Position numbers and translations under genes: made by a program
Shown here: positions 16,790-24,574 of the stretch, one piece after another
Position numbering within the stretch: position 1 is the first letter of the stretch
How the letters are laid out: the number at the start of each line of letters is the position of its first letter
The notes under the pieces: generated by a model
Told to the model about the DNA's origin: nothing
The model's input: the letters and a program-made list of their open reading frames with translations, nothing else
Databases searched by the model: none
DNA from: Ereboglobus sp. PH5-10
GTDB taxonomy: Bacteria > Verrucomicrobiota > Verrucomicrobiia > Opitutales > Opitutaceae
Length of the DNA stretch: 64,000 nucleotides
Reading direction: 5' to 3'
Assembly (NCBI RefSeq): GCF_029504735.1
Contig: NZ_JAQFIP010000010.1
Span: forward strand, 85,940 to 149,939

Positions 16790-19700
16790 CTATCGCTTGA
16801 AGAACGAATCGAGCGCGTTGAGACTTTTTAGCGGGGCGGATTTTTTTCCGGGGGAGGGCGTCATTGAAATGAGCGGCTTGGGCGAGGGCGCCGCGGCGGG
16901 GGCGGGCGCGGCGGATGCGCCGGACGGAGGCGCGCCGGTTTTTCTCAGCGCGGCCAGCGCGCGGTCGAGCTTCACGGCGGAGACGGGCTCGGCGGTGCCG
17001 AGTTCCTGCGCGAAGAGGCTCACGCGAAATTCCTCGACGAGCCAGCGGAAGGTTTGCGCCTCGGGGCGCGGATCGGCGGCGAGCGACGCCGCGGCTTTTT
17101 CGTAGGGCGCGAGTTGCTTGGCGCGCTCGGCGTCCTTCGCGGGGTTTTGTTTGTGGCGTTCGGCGCGCAGGCGCATCGCCTTCAGGTAGCGCGGAAATTG
17201 CGAGAGGCGTTCGAGCGTGACGGACGGGTCTTGCAGGAAGTTTTCCGAAATGAGCGAGGCCGCGTCGCGCGCGAGCGTGGCGTGCGCGCCGGGGAGGACT
17301 TGGAGCGTGACGCGCGCGGTGAGGATTTCGCGAAGCAGTTCGGTGAGGCGCGGGATGATCGTGCGCACGTCGTGCGTGGCTTGCGTCGCGGCGGCGGCGA
17401 AGGCGGATGCGGTGAGCGCGCGCACGCGCGCGGGGTCGCAGATGTGGCGGCGCAGAAGCGCGAAGGCGCCGGCCTGGAGTTTTTCAAAGGAGAGAAAGGA
17501 GGCGGCGAGCGGGGCGAGGGCGCGGAGGCTTTTGGCGAGGTCGCGCTCCGTCCAGGCGAGTTCGTATTTGAGGTGGAGCTCGAGGAGGCGGAAGAGGCCG
17601 CGCCGGGTTTCCTCGCGCGCGGTTTCGGGTGTGCGAAAGAGGCGGAGGGAGACGCCGTCGTCGGGGGGTGGCGCGGCACGGGCGGCCCGTCCGTGTGGTT
17701 TGTGCGGCATGGGCGAACCGCCCATGTTTTTGATCTTTGCATTTTCCAAACCCACGGGCGAGTCGCCCGTGCCACTCAAACCGATGCACAATCCCGGATA
17801 CGCCTCGACGGGGACGCCGGCGAGGTCGCCGATGATGATGCGCTCGGGGATGTCGCCGAAGGCCCATGTTTCGGCGGGCGGTTTTTCGTGGCGCTTGCGC
17901 GCGCGTTTCCACATGGCGGGATCGTCGCGCGAGACAGCGGCGCTGACTTCGCGGGTGCGGGCGCCGAGCGCGGCGCGGATTTCATCGAGTTCGCGGCTGG
18001 CGCAGATTTCCCCGCCGTCGTCGTCGAGCACGCGGACGCGGACGCGGAGGTGGTCGGGCGGCGGTTTTTGCGCGAAGGTGACGACGGGGATTTGTATATT
18101 GAAGCGCTCGGCGATTTGCGCGGCAAGGGATTCGGCGATGGTTTCGCGGCGGCCTGTGAGGCGGTCGCGCGAGGTGATTTGCGCGGCGAGCGTTTTCGCG
18201 GTTTCGGCGAGGGGCATGAACGCGCGGCGGAGTTCCTTGGGCACGGCGCGCAGGTGGTGCTCGACCTTGGCTTCGAGGTGCCCGGGCACGGCCCAGTCGA
18301 GCGCGGCGGGCGTGAGCGCCTCGGCTTCGCGGATGTTGACTTGGATGGTGACGCCGTCGTCGGCCTGGCCGGGTTTGTAGGCGTAGGAGAGCGGGAGAGC
18401 GCGGTTTTCGAGGGGGACGGTTTCGGGGAAGGCGAGGGTGTCGTGCCGGAGTTCCTCGGGCGCGCGCAGGTCCTCGATTTGCATTTCGAGGAAATGCGGG
18501 TCGCGCGGTTTGCGTTCGCGGACGAGGGTGATGAGTTCGGGGACGGAGGACACGGAGTGCGGTGATTCATCACCGCTTTTGACGGCGGGATTTATCCCGT
18601 CGCTTCCGGAAGATTGCGGACCGATGAATCGGCCCGTCGAAAGCGGCGATGAATCGCCGCACGCCAAACGCCCGGCGTAAAAGCGGTAGACGCCTTCGTC
18701 GAGGTTCATGTAGCGGTTGTCGCGGGCGCGGGTGAGCAGGTCCTCGACTTTTTCGCGGATGGCGCGGTTGTGGATGAGGAAGTCGAAGGGCCAGGTGATG
18801 GTGTCGTTGACGAGCGCTTCGCGGATGAAGATTTCGGTGGCTTCGCGCGGGTTGATTTTGCCGTAGCCGACGGCGTGGGTTTCGAGTTCGAGTCCGTGGA
18901 GGCGCGTGCGCTGCTTGACAAGGACGCGGCCTTTTTGCCCGTCCCAAAAGGGTTCGCTGTGGGTGCGCTTGAGGAGGTGCTCGCCGAGTTCGATCGCCCA
19001 TTGCGGGTCGATGCGGGCGCAGGTGCGCGCGTAGAGGCGCGTGGTTTCCATGATCTCGGCGGCCATCAACGCGGCGGGGGACTTGGGCGCTTTTTTGTTG
19101 CGCGCGTCGTTGCCGCGCGTCGATGACGCGTCTTTTCGTTTCGGTTCGTCGCGGGTGAAGAGGACGGAGCCGGGGAAGATCGCGACGCGGCGGTCGTGCG
19201 TGGATTTGTAGCCGCCGCGCTCGTCGTCGCGGAGCGCGATGTTGCCGAGCAGGCCGGAGAGGATCGAGCGGTGGATGGCGCGGTAGGCGGGCGTGCCGTA
19301 GTGGAGGGGGACGCCGCCCTCGCGCGCGAGGCGTTTGGCGTCGAGTCCGTCGGCGACGGAGCTGGGTTGCTTGCGAAAGTCGTTGCGGGTGGTGAGGACT
19401 TCGAGGAGTTGCGCGTGGATGTCGCGCCATTCGCGCATGCGGGTGTAGCTGAGAAAATGCTCGCGGCAGAATTTGCGCAGGCGCGACTGGGTCATCGTCT
19501 CGAACTGGTCGTGAAAGGTTTCCCAGATGTTGAGCAGCGTGAGGAAATCGGAATCGGCGTGGGCGAAGCGGCGGTGCGCGGCGTCGGCCTGGGCTTGTTT
19601 TTCGAGGGGGCGTTCGCGCGGGTCCTGGATCGAAAGGCCGGCGGCGATGATGGCGACTTCGCGCACGCATTTTTCCTTGCGCGCCTCAAGGATCATGCGG

Positions 19701-21265
19701 CCGACGGTGGGATCGACGGGAAGGCGCGCGAGCTCGCGGCCGATGGGGGTGAGAGAAGAGGCCGGAAAGCCAGAGGCCAGAAGGCCAGAGACCAGAGTGC
19801 CAGAGGCCGGAGTGCCAGATGTCGGAGAAGTAGATGTCGGAGGGGCGGAGTGGTCTGTCTTCTGGCCTTCTGGCCTCTGGCTTTCTGGCACTCTGTCCTC
19901 TGGCCTTCTGGCTTCTTCCAGCGCGCCCAGCTCTTCCAATAACGCGTAGCCGGCGCGGATGGATTTCGCGGCGGGCATGTTGATGAAGGGGAAGCGTTCG
20001 ATGTCGCCGAGGCCGAAGGCCTTCATGCGGAGGATGACGTCGGCGAGGTTGGCGCGCTGGATCTCGGGCTGCGCAAAACGGGGGCGGTCGTTGTAGTCGT
20101 TTTCCGAATACAGGCGGACGCACACGCCCTCGGCGACACGGCCGCAGCGGCCCTTGCGCTGGTCGGCGCTTGATTGCGCGATTTCCTCGATGGGGAGGCG
20201 GCGCGTGCGCGCTTGCGGGGCGTAACGGCTGACGCGCGCGAGGCCGGTGTCCACGACGAAGCGGATGCCGGGAATGGTGAGCGAGGTTTCGGCGATGTTG
20301 GTCGAGATGACGATTTTGCGGCGTTGCGTGGGTGCGAAGACGCGCTGTTGCTCGGTGTTGGAGAGGCGCCCGAAGAGGGGGATGATTTCGCAGTTTTTCA
20401 GGCGCGCGCTGGCGGAGCGTCCGCGGCCTTCGAGGAGGTCGGTGGTTTCGCGGATGTCGCGCTCGGCGGGCATGAAGACGAGGATGTCGCCTCCCGCGCC
20501 GGTGTCGGTTTCGCGGACGATGCGCTCGACGGCCTCGACGGCGCCGTCGATGTAGTGGAGCGCCTCGGCGCGGGCGTTTTTGTCGTTCTCGTCGGAGGCG
20601 GAATCGGAGCCGAGGTCGTCGAGCGGGGCGTAAATGACTTCGACGGGATAGGTGCGTCCGGAGACTTCTATTATCGGGGCGTCGTCGAAGGCCTTTGAAA
20701 ACATCTCCGTGTCGATGGTGGCGGAGGTGATGATGATTTTGAGCTCGGGGCGCTTGAAGCGGAGGTTGCGGAGGTGGCCGAGGAGGAAGTCGATGTTGAG
20801 GGAGCGCTCGTGCGCCTCGTCGAGGATGACGGTGTCGTAGGCGCGGAGCATGGGGTCGCTCTGCACCTCGGCGAGGAGCATGCCGTCGGTCATGAACTTG
20901 ATGACGGTGGCGCGCGAGGTGCGGTCGTCGAAACGGATTTTGCAACCGACTTCGCGGCCCCAGTTGACGTTGAGTTCCTCGGCGACGCGGCGCGAGATGG
21001 AGAGCGCGGCGACACGCCGGGGTTGCGTGCAGGCGATTTGGCCGCGCGAGCCGCGCCCGGCGGCGAGGCACATTTTGGGGATTTGCGTGGTTTTGCCGGA
21101 GCCGGTTTCGCCGGCGAGGATGACGACTTGGTGTTGCGCGATGGCGGCGGTGATTTCGTCCGCGCGCGCGCTGATGGGCAGTTCCGGCGGAAACTCCAGG
21201 CGGAACGGGAAGGGCGTTCGGCCTTCGGCGGGCGGTTGGGATGAATCTGGGAGGTTTTCGGTCAC
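16790..21265 (-). CDS. hrpA: ATP-dependent RNA helicase, HrpA type, with three in-frame repeat cassettes
   Basis: A 1491-residue DEAH-box helicase, longer than the ~1300 residues of E. coli HrpA. Walker A GETGSGKTT is at residues 52-60, DEAH at 149-152, the SATID motif III follows, and ISTNIAETSLTIPGIRFVVDTG and QRKGRCGRVAEG mark motifs V and VI. The helicase-associated domain has VDPTVGRMILEA, and the large C-terminal region matches the HrpA-specific DUF3418 area. Extra length comes from three low-complexity segments at about residues 448-506, 867-904 and 1159-1198, each encoded by repeat DNA and each in a likely loop. HrpA acts on ribosome-associated mRNA. The frame is intact throughout, so the protein is probably functional. 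Confidence 0.92.
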   Translation of the reverse strand: MTENLPDSSQPPAEGRTPFPFRLEFPPELPISARADEITAAIAQHQVVILAGETGSGKTTQIPKMCLAAGRGSRGQIACTQPRRVAALSISRRVAEELNVNWGREVGCKIRFDDRTSRATVIKFMTDGMLLAEVQSDPMLRAYDTVILDEAHERSLNIDFLLGHLRNLRFKRPELKIIITSATIDTEMFSKAFDDAPIIEVSGRTYPVEVIYAPLDDLGSDSASDENDKNARAEALHYIDGAVEAVERIVRETDTGAGGDILVFMPAERDIRETTDLLEGRGRSASARLKNCEIIPLFGRLSNTEQQRVFAPTQRRKIVISTNIAETSLTIPGIRFVVDTGLARVSRYAPQARTRRLPIEEIAQSSADQRKGRCGRVAEGVCVRLYSENDYNDRPRFAQPEIQRANLADVILRMKAFGLGDIERFPFINMPAAKSIRAGYALLEELGALEEARRPEDRVPESQRPEGQKTDHSAPPTSTSPTSGTPASGTLVSGLLASGFPASSLTPIGRELARLPVDPTVGRMILEARKEKCVREVAIIAAGLSIQDPRERPLEKQAQADAAHRRFAHADSDFLTLLNIWETFHDQFETMTQSRLRKFCREHFLSYTRMREWRDIHAQLLEVLTTRNDFRKQPSSVADGLDAKRLAREGGVPLHYGTPAYRAIHRSILSGLLGNIALRDDERGGYKSTHDRRVAIFPGSVLFTRDEPKRKDASSTRGNDARNKKAPKSPAALMAAEIMETTRLYARTCARIDPQWAIELGEHLLKRTHSEPFWDGQKGRVLVKQRTRLHGLELETHAVGYGKINPREATEIFIREALVNDTITWPFDFLIHNRAIREKVEDLLTRARDNRYMNLDEGVYRFYAGRLACGDSSPLSTGRFIGPQSSGSDGINPAVKSGDESPHSVSSVPELITLVRERKPRDPHFLEMQIEDLRAPEELRHDTLAFPETVPLENRALPLSYAYKPGQADDGVTIQVNIREAEALTPAALDWAVPGHLEAKVEHHLRAVPKELRRAFMPLAETAKTLAAQITSRDRLTGRRETIAESLAAQIAERFNIQIPVVTFAQKPPPDHLRVRVRVLDDDGGEICASRELDEIRAALGARTREVSAAVSRDDPAMWKRARKRHEKPPAETWAFGDIPERIIIGDLAGVPVEAYPGLCIGLSGTGDSPVGLENAKIKNMGGSPMPHKPHGRAARAAPPPDDGVSLRLFRTPETAREETRRGLFRLLELHLKYELAWTERDLAKSLRALAPLAASFLSFEKLQAGAFALLRRHICDPARVRALTASAFAAAATQATHDVRTIIPRLTELLREILTARVTLQVLPGAHATLARDAASLISENFLQDPSVTLERLSQFPRYLKAMRLRAERHKQNPAKDAERAKQLAPYEKAAASLAADPRPEAQTFRWLVEEFRVSLFAQELGTAEPVSAVKLDRALAALRKTGAPPSGASAAPAPAAAPSPKPLISMTPSPGKKSAPLKSLNALDSFFKR
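17675..17773. repeat. in-frame hairpin cassette in hrpA (GGCACGGGC type)
   Basis: About 99 bp holding hairpins CATGGGCGAACCGCCCATG (17708-17726) and CACGGGCGAGTCGCCCGTG (17753-17771) and a further GGCACGGGC arm at 17675. Translated on the minus strand it gives GTGDSPVG...MGGSPMPHKPHG, unlike the surrounding helicase. The reading frame is kept. Confidence 0.85.
18558..18661. repeat. in-frame hairpin cassette in hrpA (GATTCATC type)
   Basis: Outer 22-bp arms at 18558-18579 and 18640-18661 are near-perfect reverse complements, and each is itself a hairpin with a GATTCATC or GATGAATC centre. Two more such hairpins lie between them. The minus-strand translation is CGDSSPLSTGRFIG...DESPHS, a foreign-looking Ser/Gly segment. 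Confidence 0.85.
19751..19920. repeat. in-frame palindromic 15-bp-period repeat in hrpA
   Basis: CCAG/CCGG tetramers start at 19761, 69, 76, 84, 91, 99, 19806 and 14: an alternating 7/8 spacing, i.e. a 15-bp period. A complementary arm fills 19851-19920, giving an imperfect palindrome of about 170 bp. The encoded segment has a five-residue period (for example ASGTL, VSGLL, ASGFP). Confidence 0.85.
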
Positions 21266-21401
21266 GCAGGGGGAAATTAAGAATTAAGATTTGAGAAGTA
21301 AGAAGCCGGAAATGTTGCGGCGGGAGTTTTCTCGTTTTGCCTTTTGGCGAATTGGCGGATTGTCCTTCTTAAATCGCAATTCTTGATTCTTAATTTTAAC
21401 C

Positions 21402-21959
21402 ATGTCCGCCAAACCTCCACCCATTCCCGAACTCGTTTACCAGCGCGTAATGAAAGTCGCGCGGTTCGACGGCCATATGGTCATGTGGATAGCCGGCATC
21501 GGGGCGCTTTTGGCTGCGGCGGGCGGCAGTCATACCGCCGCGGTGGCGGCGTGCCTCGCGGCGGGCACGGGCGCGATGGAGATACATGGTTCGCAACAAT
21601 TGGCGCGCGGCAACGAAAGGGGTGTCAACTGGCTGGTTCGCGCGCAATTGCTGCTCATGTTTGTGATACTTGCCTATGCGACATGGCAGCTCACGCATTT
21701 TAACGAGGGACTTTACCGGGAGTTGATCCCGCAGTTTCGCGAATACACGGAACAGGCAAGCCGACGCTACAAAGTGAACAATCCTTATGACGCGCTCGAC
21801 GACGCGCAGCTCATGTTATTGTTCCGGATGTGTCACACGCTGCTTTACGCAGTGGTGGGGTTTGTGACATGCATATATCAAGGTTTGATGGCCCGGTATT
21901 ATCACAAGCGCCGGGCGGCGGTGGCGAAGGCGTTGGATATCTATTACGGCGTGGAATAA
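21402..21959 (+). CDS. small integral membrane protein, unknown family
   Basis: A 185-residue protein that I do not recognise. It has about four hydrophobic segments: residues 27-40 and 43-57 (IAGIGALLAAAGG, AAVAACLAAGTGA), 76-93 (LVRAQLLLMFVILAYATW) and 144-162 (FRMCHTLLYAVVGFVTCIYQ). A soluble, charged loop (residues 95-140) lies between the last two. Basic residues follow the last segment (YYHKRRAA), favouring a cytoplasmic C-terminus. It is a single gene between the divergently transcribed helicase and the convergent PepSY-type gene. It begins 137 bp from the helicase start, so the two promoters are back to back. No function is proposed. Confidence 0.7.
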   Translation: MSAKPPPIPELVYQRVMKVARFDGHMVMWIAGIGALLAAAGGSHTAAVAACLAAGTGAMEIHGSQQLARGNERGVNWLVRAQLLLMFVILAYATWQLTHFNEGLYRELIPQFREYTEQASRRYKVNNPYDALDDAQLMLLFRMCHTLLYAVVGFVTCIYQGLMARYYHKRRAAVAKALDIYYGVE

Positions 21960-22020
21960 GGTGTGGGACGTGTGGCGATAAATCGGCGCGGCCCCGTGTT
22001 CGTGACCCGCGCCGGTTTAT

Positions 22021-22638
22021 TTACAAACTGAGCCAGGCGATGATGCACGGAATGATGATGCCGAGGGCGGCGAGGAGGCCGCCGCGCCGGGTGATGCCGT
22101 TTTTGCCGCGCAGGAGGAAGAGGCCGGTGACGGCGATAATGAGGAGCGAGGCGGCGAAGGCGTCGGCGAACCAGAGCCAGGCGCGTCCGGGGTTGAGGTG
22201 GAGCCTGTTGAAGGTGGCGAGGACCGGGCGGCGGCGCAGGACTTCGATGTCGAGCGCGCCGGTCTGGCGGTCGAGCGTGGCGGCGCCGTTGTCCACGAAG
22301 ATGCGGATGTGGCGGTCGTCGGGCGCGAAGTGTTTTTTGTAGCGCGCATCGACTTTTGCGTCGGCGAGGAGGGCGAGCGCGGCGTCCTTGGTGAACGGGG
22401 TGCGCGCGGCGAGTTCGGCGGGCGCGGCGTGCGTGCGTTTTTCGACGCTGTAGTTGGGGTTCCAGTCGGCGCGGTGGTTCACGGCGAGGCCGGAAACGGC
22501 ATACACGATTGTCGCGCCGAAAAAGAGGTAGCCGAGGTCGCGGTGCAGCACGCGAAACAGGGCGCGCCAGCGGGGAGGGCGTTGCGGGGGCGGCGGAGCG
22601 GCGGGAGTGGCGGGAGTGGGCGGGCGGGCGGTGCTCAA
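22021..22638 (-). CDS. PepSY-associated transmembrane protein
   Basis: A 205-residue inner-membrane protein. A Pro-rich cytoplasmic N-terminus leads into LFRVLHRDLGYLFFGATIVYAVSGLAVNH (transmembrane segment near 28-52), the hallmark of PepSY-associated TM proteins. A periplasmic domain of about 90 residues follows, then NRLHLNPGRAWLWFADAFAASLLIIAVTGLFLL and a final hydrophobic segment at 185-203. Conserved His residues in the two membrane stretches suggest haem or metal contacts. Related proteins are often part of siderophore or ferric-reductase systems. Downstream of the His-rich protein gene on the same strand (84-bp gap), so probably one transcript. Confidence 0.8.
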   Translation of the reverse strand: MSTARPPTPATPAAPPPPQRPPRWRALFRVLHRDLGYLFFGATIVYAVSGLAVNHRADWNPNYSVEKRTHAAPAELAARTPFTKDAALALLADAKVDARYKKHFAPDDRHIRIFVDNGAATLDRQTGALDIEVLRRRPVLATFNRLHLNPGRAWLWFADAFAASLLIIAVTGLFLLRGKNGITRRGGLLAALGIIIPCIIAWLSL

Positions 22639-22657
22639 GGATGGCGGGCGTCTTAAA

Positions 22658-22691
22658 TCGACTTAAATCGACGGGAGTCGATTTAAGTCGG
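22658..22691. repeat. 10-bp-period TCGA array, copy 2
   Basis: TCGA starts at 22658, 22668 and 22678, with TCGG at 22688. The 14-bp arms CGACTTAAATCGAC / GTCGATTTAAGTCG (22659-22672, 22677-22690) are perfect reverse complements with a 4-nt centre. It lies between the His-rich gene and the PepSY gene. Confidence 0.85.
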
Positions 22692-22722
22692 GATGAAGGG
22701 ATGGCTGCGGCGTCGCGGGGGC

Positions 22723-23328
22723 TCAGTCCGCTTTTTGCCACGAGAGGCTTTCGAACGAGAGCGAGGACAGATAGCCTTTTTTGCTCTTGGCGAGCAGTTC
22801 GCGATGTTTGGCGATGCGGGCGAGCTGGGCCTGCTTTGTCTTGGCGAGCTGTTCAGCGGAGACCTCTTGCTTCTTGGTGGGGCAGCTTTCGCAATCGTCG
22901 TCCTTGCCGTGGCCGTGATCGTGATCGTGCGCGCCGGTGTTTTTCGGATTCTTGATGGCGGCCTCCTGTTCGTCGAGGTCGGCGGCGGTGACGCGGGTTT
23001 CGTGAAGGATGCCGGTGACGCGGAGGGTGTCGCCGCGAAGCTCGGGCGAGAACTTGGGCGCGCCCTTGCCCTGGGTGAGGAGGAGCGCGGTCTTGGATTC
23101 GCCGTCGGCGTTGATGATCTGCGCCTTGCAGCCCATGTGCGGGCAAACCCAGGTGGCCATGCCCTCGACGACGATTTGTTTGCCGACGTTGGCGTCAATG
23201 GCGGCGACGAGATCGGTGACCGAAAGCGGTTTGGCGTCGGCTTGGGCGTTGAGCGTCGCGGAGCCGGCGAGAAGGGCGAGCGCGAGAGCGGCGGTGAGTG
23301 AAGTCAGGCGTGTGAGCGTGTTGTTCAT
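22723..23328 (-). CDS. exported His/Cys-rich OB-fold-like protein, possible metal binding
   Basis: A 201-residue exported protein with a Sec signal (about residues 1-28, ending LNAQA). The first half (VVAAIDANVGKQIVVEGMATWVCPHMGCKAQII ... DTLRVTGILHETRV) has the spacing of a small OB-fold, as in tRNA_anti-like or NirD/DUF4920-type proteins, with a CPHMGC pair. The second half carries HDHDHGHGKDDDCESC at about 134-150, a clear metal-binding cluster, and a Lys/Ala-rich helix. With a PepSY gene downstream and a TonB-like gene divergent, it fits a metal-uptake or metal-storage role. The specific metal is unknown, and the OB-fold call is tentative. Confidence 0.7.
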   Translation of the reverse strand: MNNTLTRLTSLTAALALALLAGSATLNAQADAKPLSVTDLVAAIDANVGKQIVVEGMATWVCPHMGCKAQIINADGESKTALLLTQGKGAPKFSPELRGDTLRVTGILHETRVTAADLDEQEAAIKNPKNTGAHDHDHGHGKDDDCESCPTKKQEVSAEQLAKTKQAQLARIAKHRELLAKSKKGYLSSLSFESLSWQKAD

Positions 23329-23413
23329 GATGTTAGTGTTAAAAAAATGAATAGTTTGATTTTTTTATCGCAACGGGACGATTTTCGCGATGTTACTGGG
23401 AGTCAATCTCAAT

Positions 23414-23428
23414 CTCATTATTAATGAG
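23414..23428. promoter_or_regulatory. candidate metalloregulator operator (perfect 7-1-7 palindrome)
   Basis: CTCATTA-T-TAATGAG is a perfect 7-1-7 inverted repeat in the AT-rich gap between the His-rich gene (minus) and the TonB-like gene (plus). A second overlapping dyad, ATGAG...CTCAT, spans 23424-23440. The 7-1-7 layout is that of Fur-family boxes, although the bases differ from the E. coli Fur consensus. Confidence 0.45.
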
Positions 23429-23600
23429 CCATTGTCTCATATGTGTTTAATCATTGGTCTTAATGCTCTTAAGTAATTGGAAAAAAAATATTTTCTCGTT
23501 CATGTTCATTTTTTTAGGTGAATGGAGCGGTTTGTTGCGCCGAGGGGATGGAGTTTTTGCAAGCAGAGATCACGCACTGGATGCGTCTCATGCGGAAAGA

Positions 23601-24473
23601 ATGAACGCGAGGTTTCGTCTTTTGACTTGGTGCTGGAAGCGCGTGCCGGAGAGGTGCAAGTGGGCGGTGGTTGCGTTCCGGCAATTCAGCGCGACCACGG
23701 TCATTGGCGCGTGGTTTGCGCAATATGCGTTCTCGATGCTCATCACGGCGGCGTTGCTTGCGGCGCTGTTTTTGATGCCGGCGACCCCGACCAGGGATGC
23801 GGGTATTGCGGGAGGTGGTGCCGAGACGGATGCTGAAAATGCGTTTGTGCTGGTCGATGCCTCCTCCATGAGCGCGGCGCGCGCGGGCGGAGGCTCGGTT
23901 GGAGGCGAAACAACGAACGCACCGACGGATGAGGATTTGCCGGCGTTGACGCGAGACGAACTGGCTGCGGTGGCATCGGAATTTGCTTCGGAGGAATTGA
24001 CGCAATCGCGTTTGGATGCGTTCGCGTGGATCGAGGCATGCGGACAAATATCCGCTGCAGGCGGGGACGGGGCGTTCGGGACGGCGGGGCTGCACGGGGC
24101 ATCGCTTGCCGGAGGTCCGGGCGGGTTTGATGCGGGCGGATTTTCTTTTGCAGGGTTTGAAAGCGGTAAATTTGGCGGCTCCAAATCGGGCAGGCTGGGG
24201 GGGGCGGTGACGTTTATGCCCGAGCCGCTTTATCCGGAACTGGCGCGACGTGAAGGCCGCGAGGGCGTGGTGGAACTGGCCGTGGTGGTTGATGCATCGG
24301 GCCGCGCGCGCTCGGTTGATGTTGAGCGGAGTTCGGGGCATGCGGATTTGGACGATATTGCGCGTTCAACGGTTTTGCGCCAGTGGCGTTTTCAACGCGC
24401 CACAACAGGGGCAAACCGCGAATGCGTGGTGCAGGTTTCGTTTGATTTGAGAAGAAGCCGCGGCAGAGGGTGA
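23601..24473 (+). CDS. TonB-like energy transducer
   Basis: A TonB-family protein, 290 residues from the ATG at 23601 (upstream in-frame starts reach 23454; the choice is uncertain, since GGAAAGA sits very close to this ATG). A membrane anchor (FSMLITAALLAALFLMP) is near residues 45-61. A Gly/Ala-rich spacer of about 140 residues follows instead of the usual Pro/Lys-rich one. The C-terminal domain begins FMPEPLYPELARREGREGVVELAVVVDASGRARSVDVERSSG and ends with LRQWRFQRA, a typical TonB_C fold. It should contact TonB-dependent outer-membrane receptors. ExbB/ExbD are not beside it. Confidence 0.85.
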   Translation: MNARFRLLTWCWKRVPERCKWAVVAFRQFSATTVIGAWFAQYAFSMLITAALLAALFLMPATPTRDAGIAGGGAETDAENAFVLVDASSMSAARAGGGSVGGETTNAPTDEDLPALTRDELAAVASEFASEELTQSRLDAFAWIEACGQISAAGGDGAFGTAGLHGASLAGGPGGFDAGGFSFAGFESGKFGGSKSGRLGGAVTFMPEPLYPELARREGREGVVELAVVVDASGRARSVDVERSSGHADLDDIARSTVLRQWRFQRATTGANRECVVQVSFDLRRSRGRG

Positions 24474-24574
24474 GGCAAACAGGGGTGCCGCAAACGACGC
24501 CCTTGCGCAAAGGCTGATTGTCGTGGACGCGACTTTGATCGCGCTGACTCCGGCTTACTCGCCTTCGTGTGTTT

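Noticed and set aside
16790..21265. HrpA gene as a pseudogene because of the odd segments
   Set aside because: No frameshift or stop. All helicase motifs are intact on both sides of every inserted segment.
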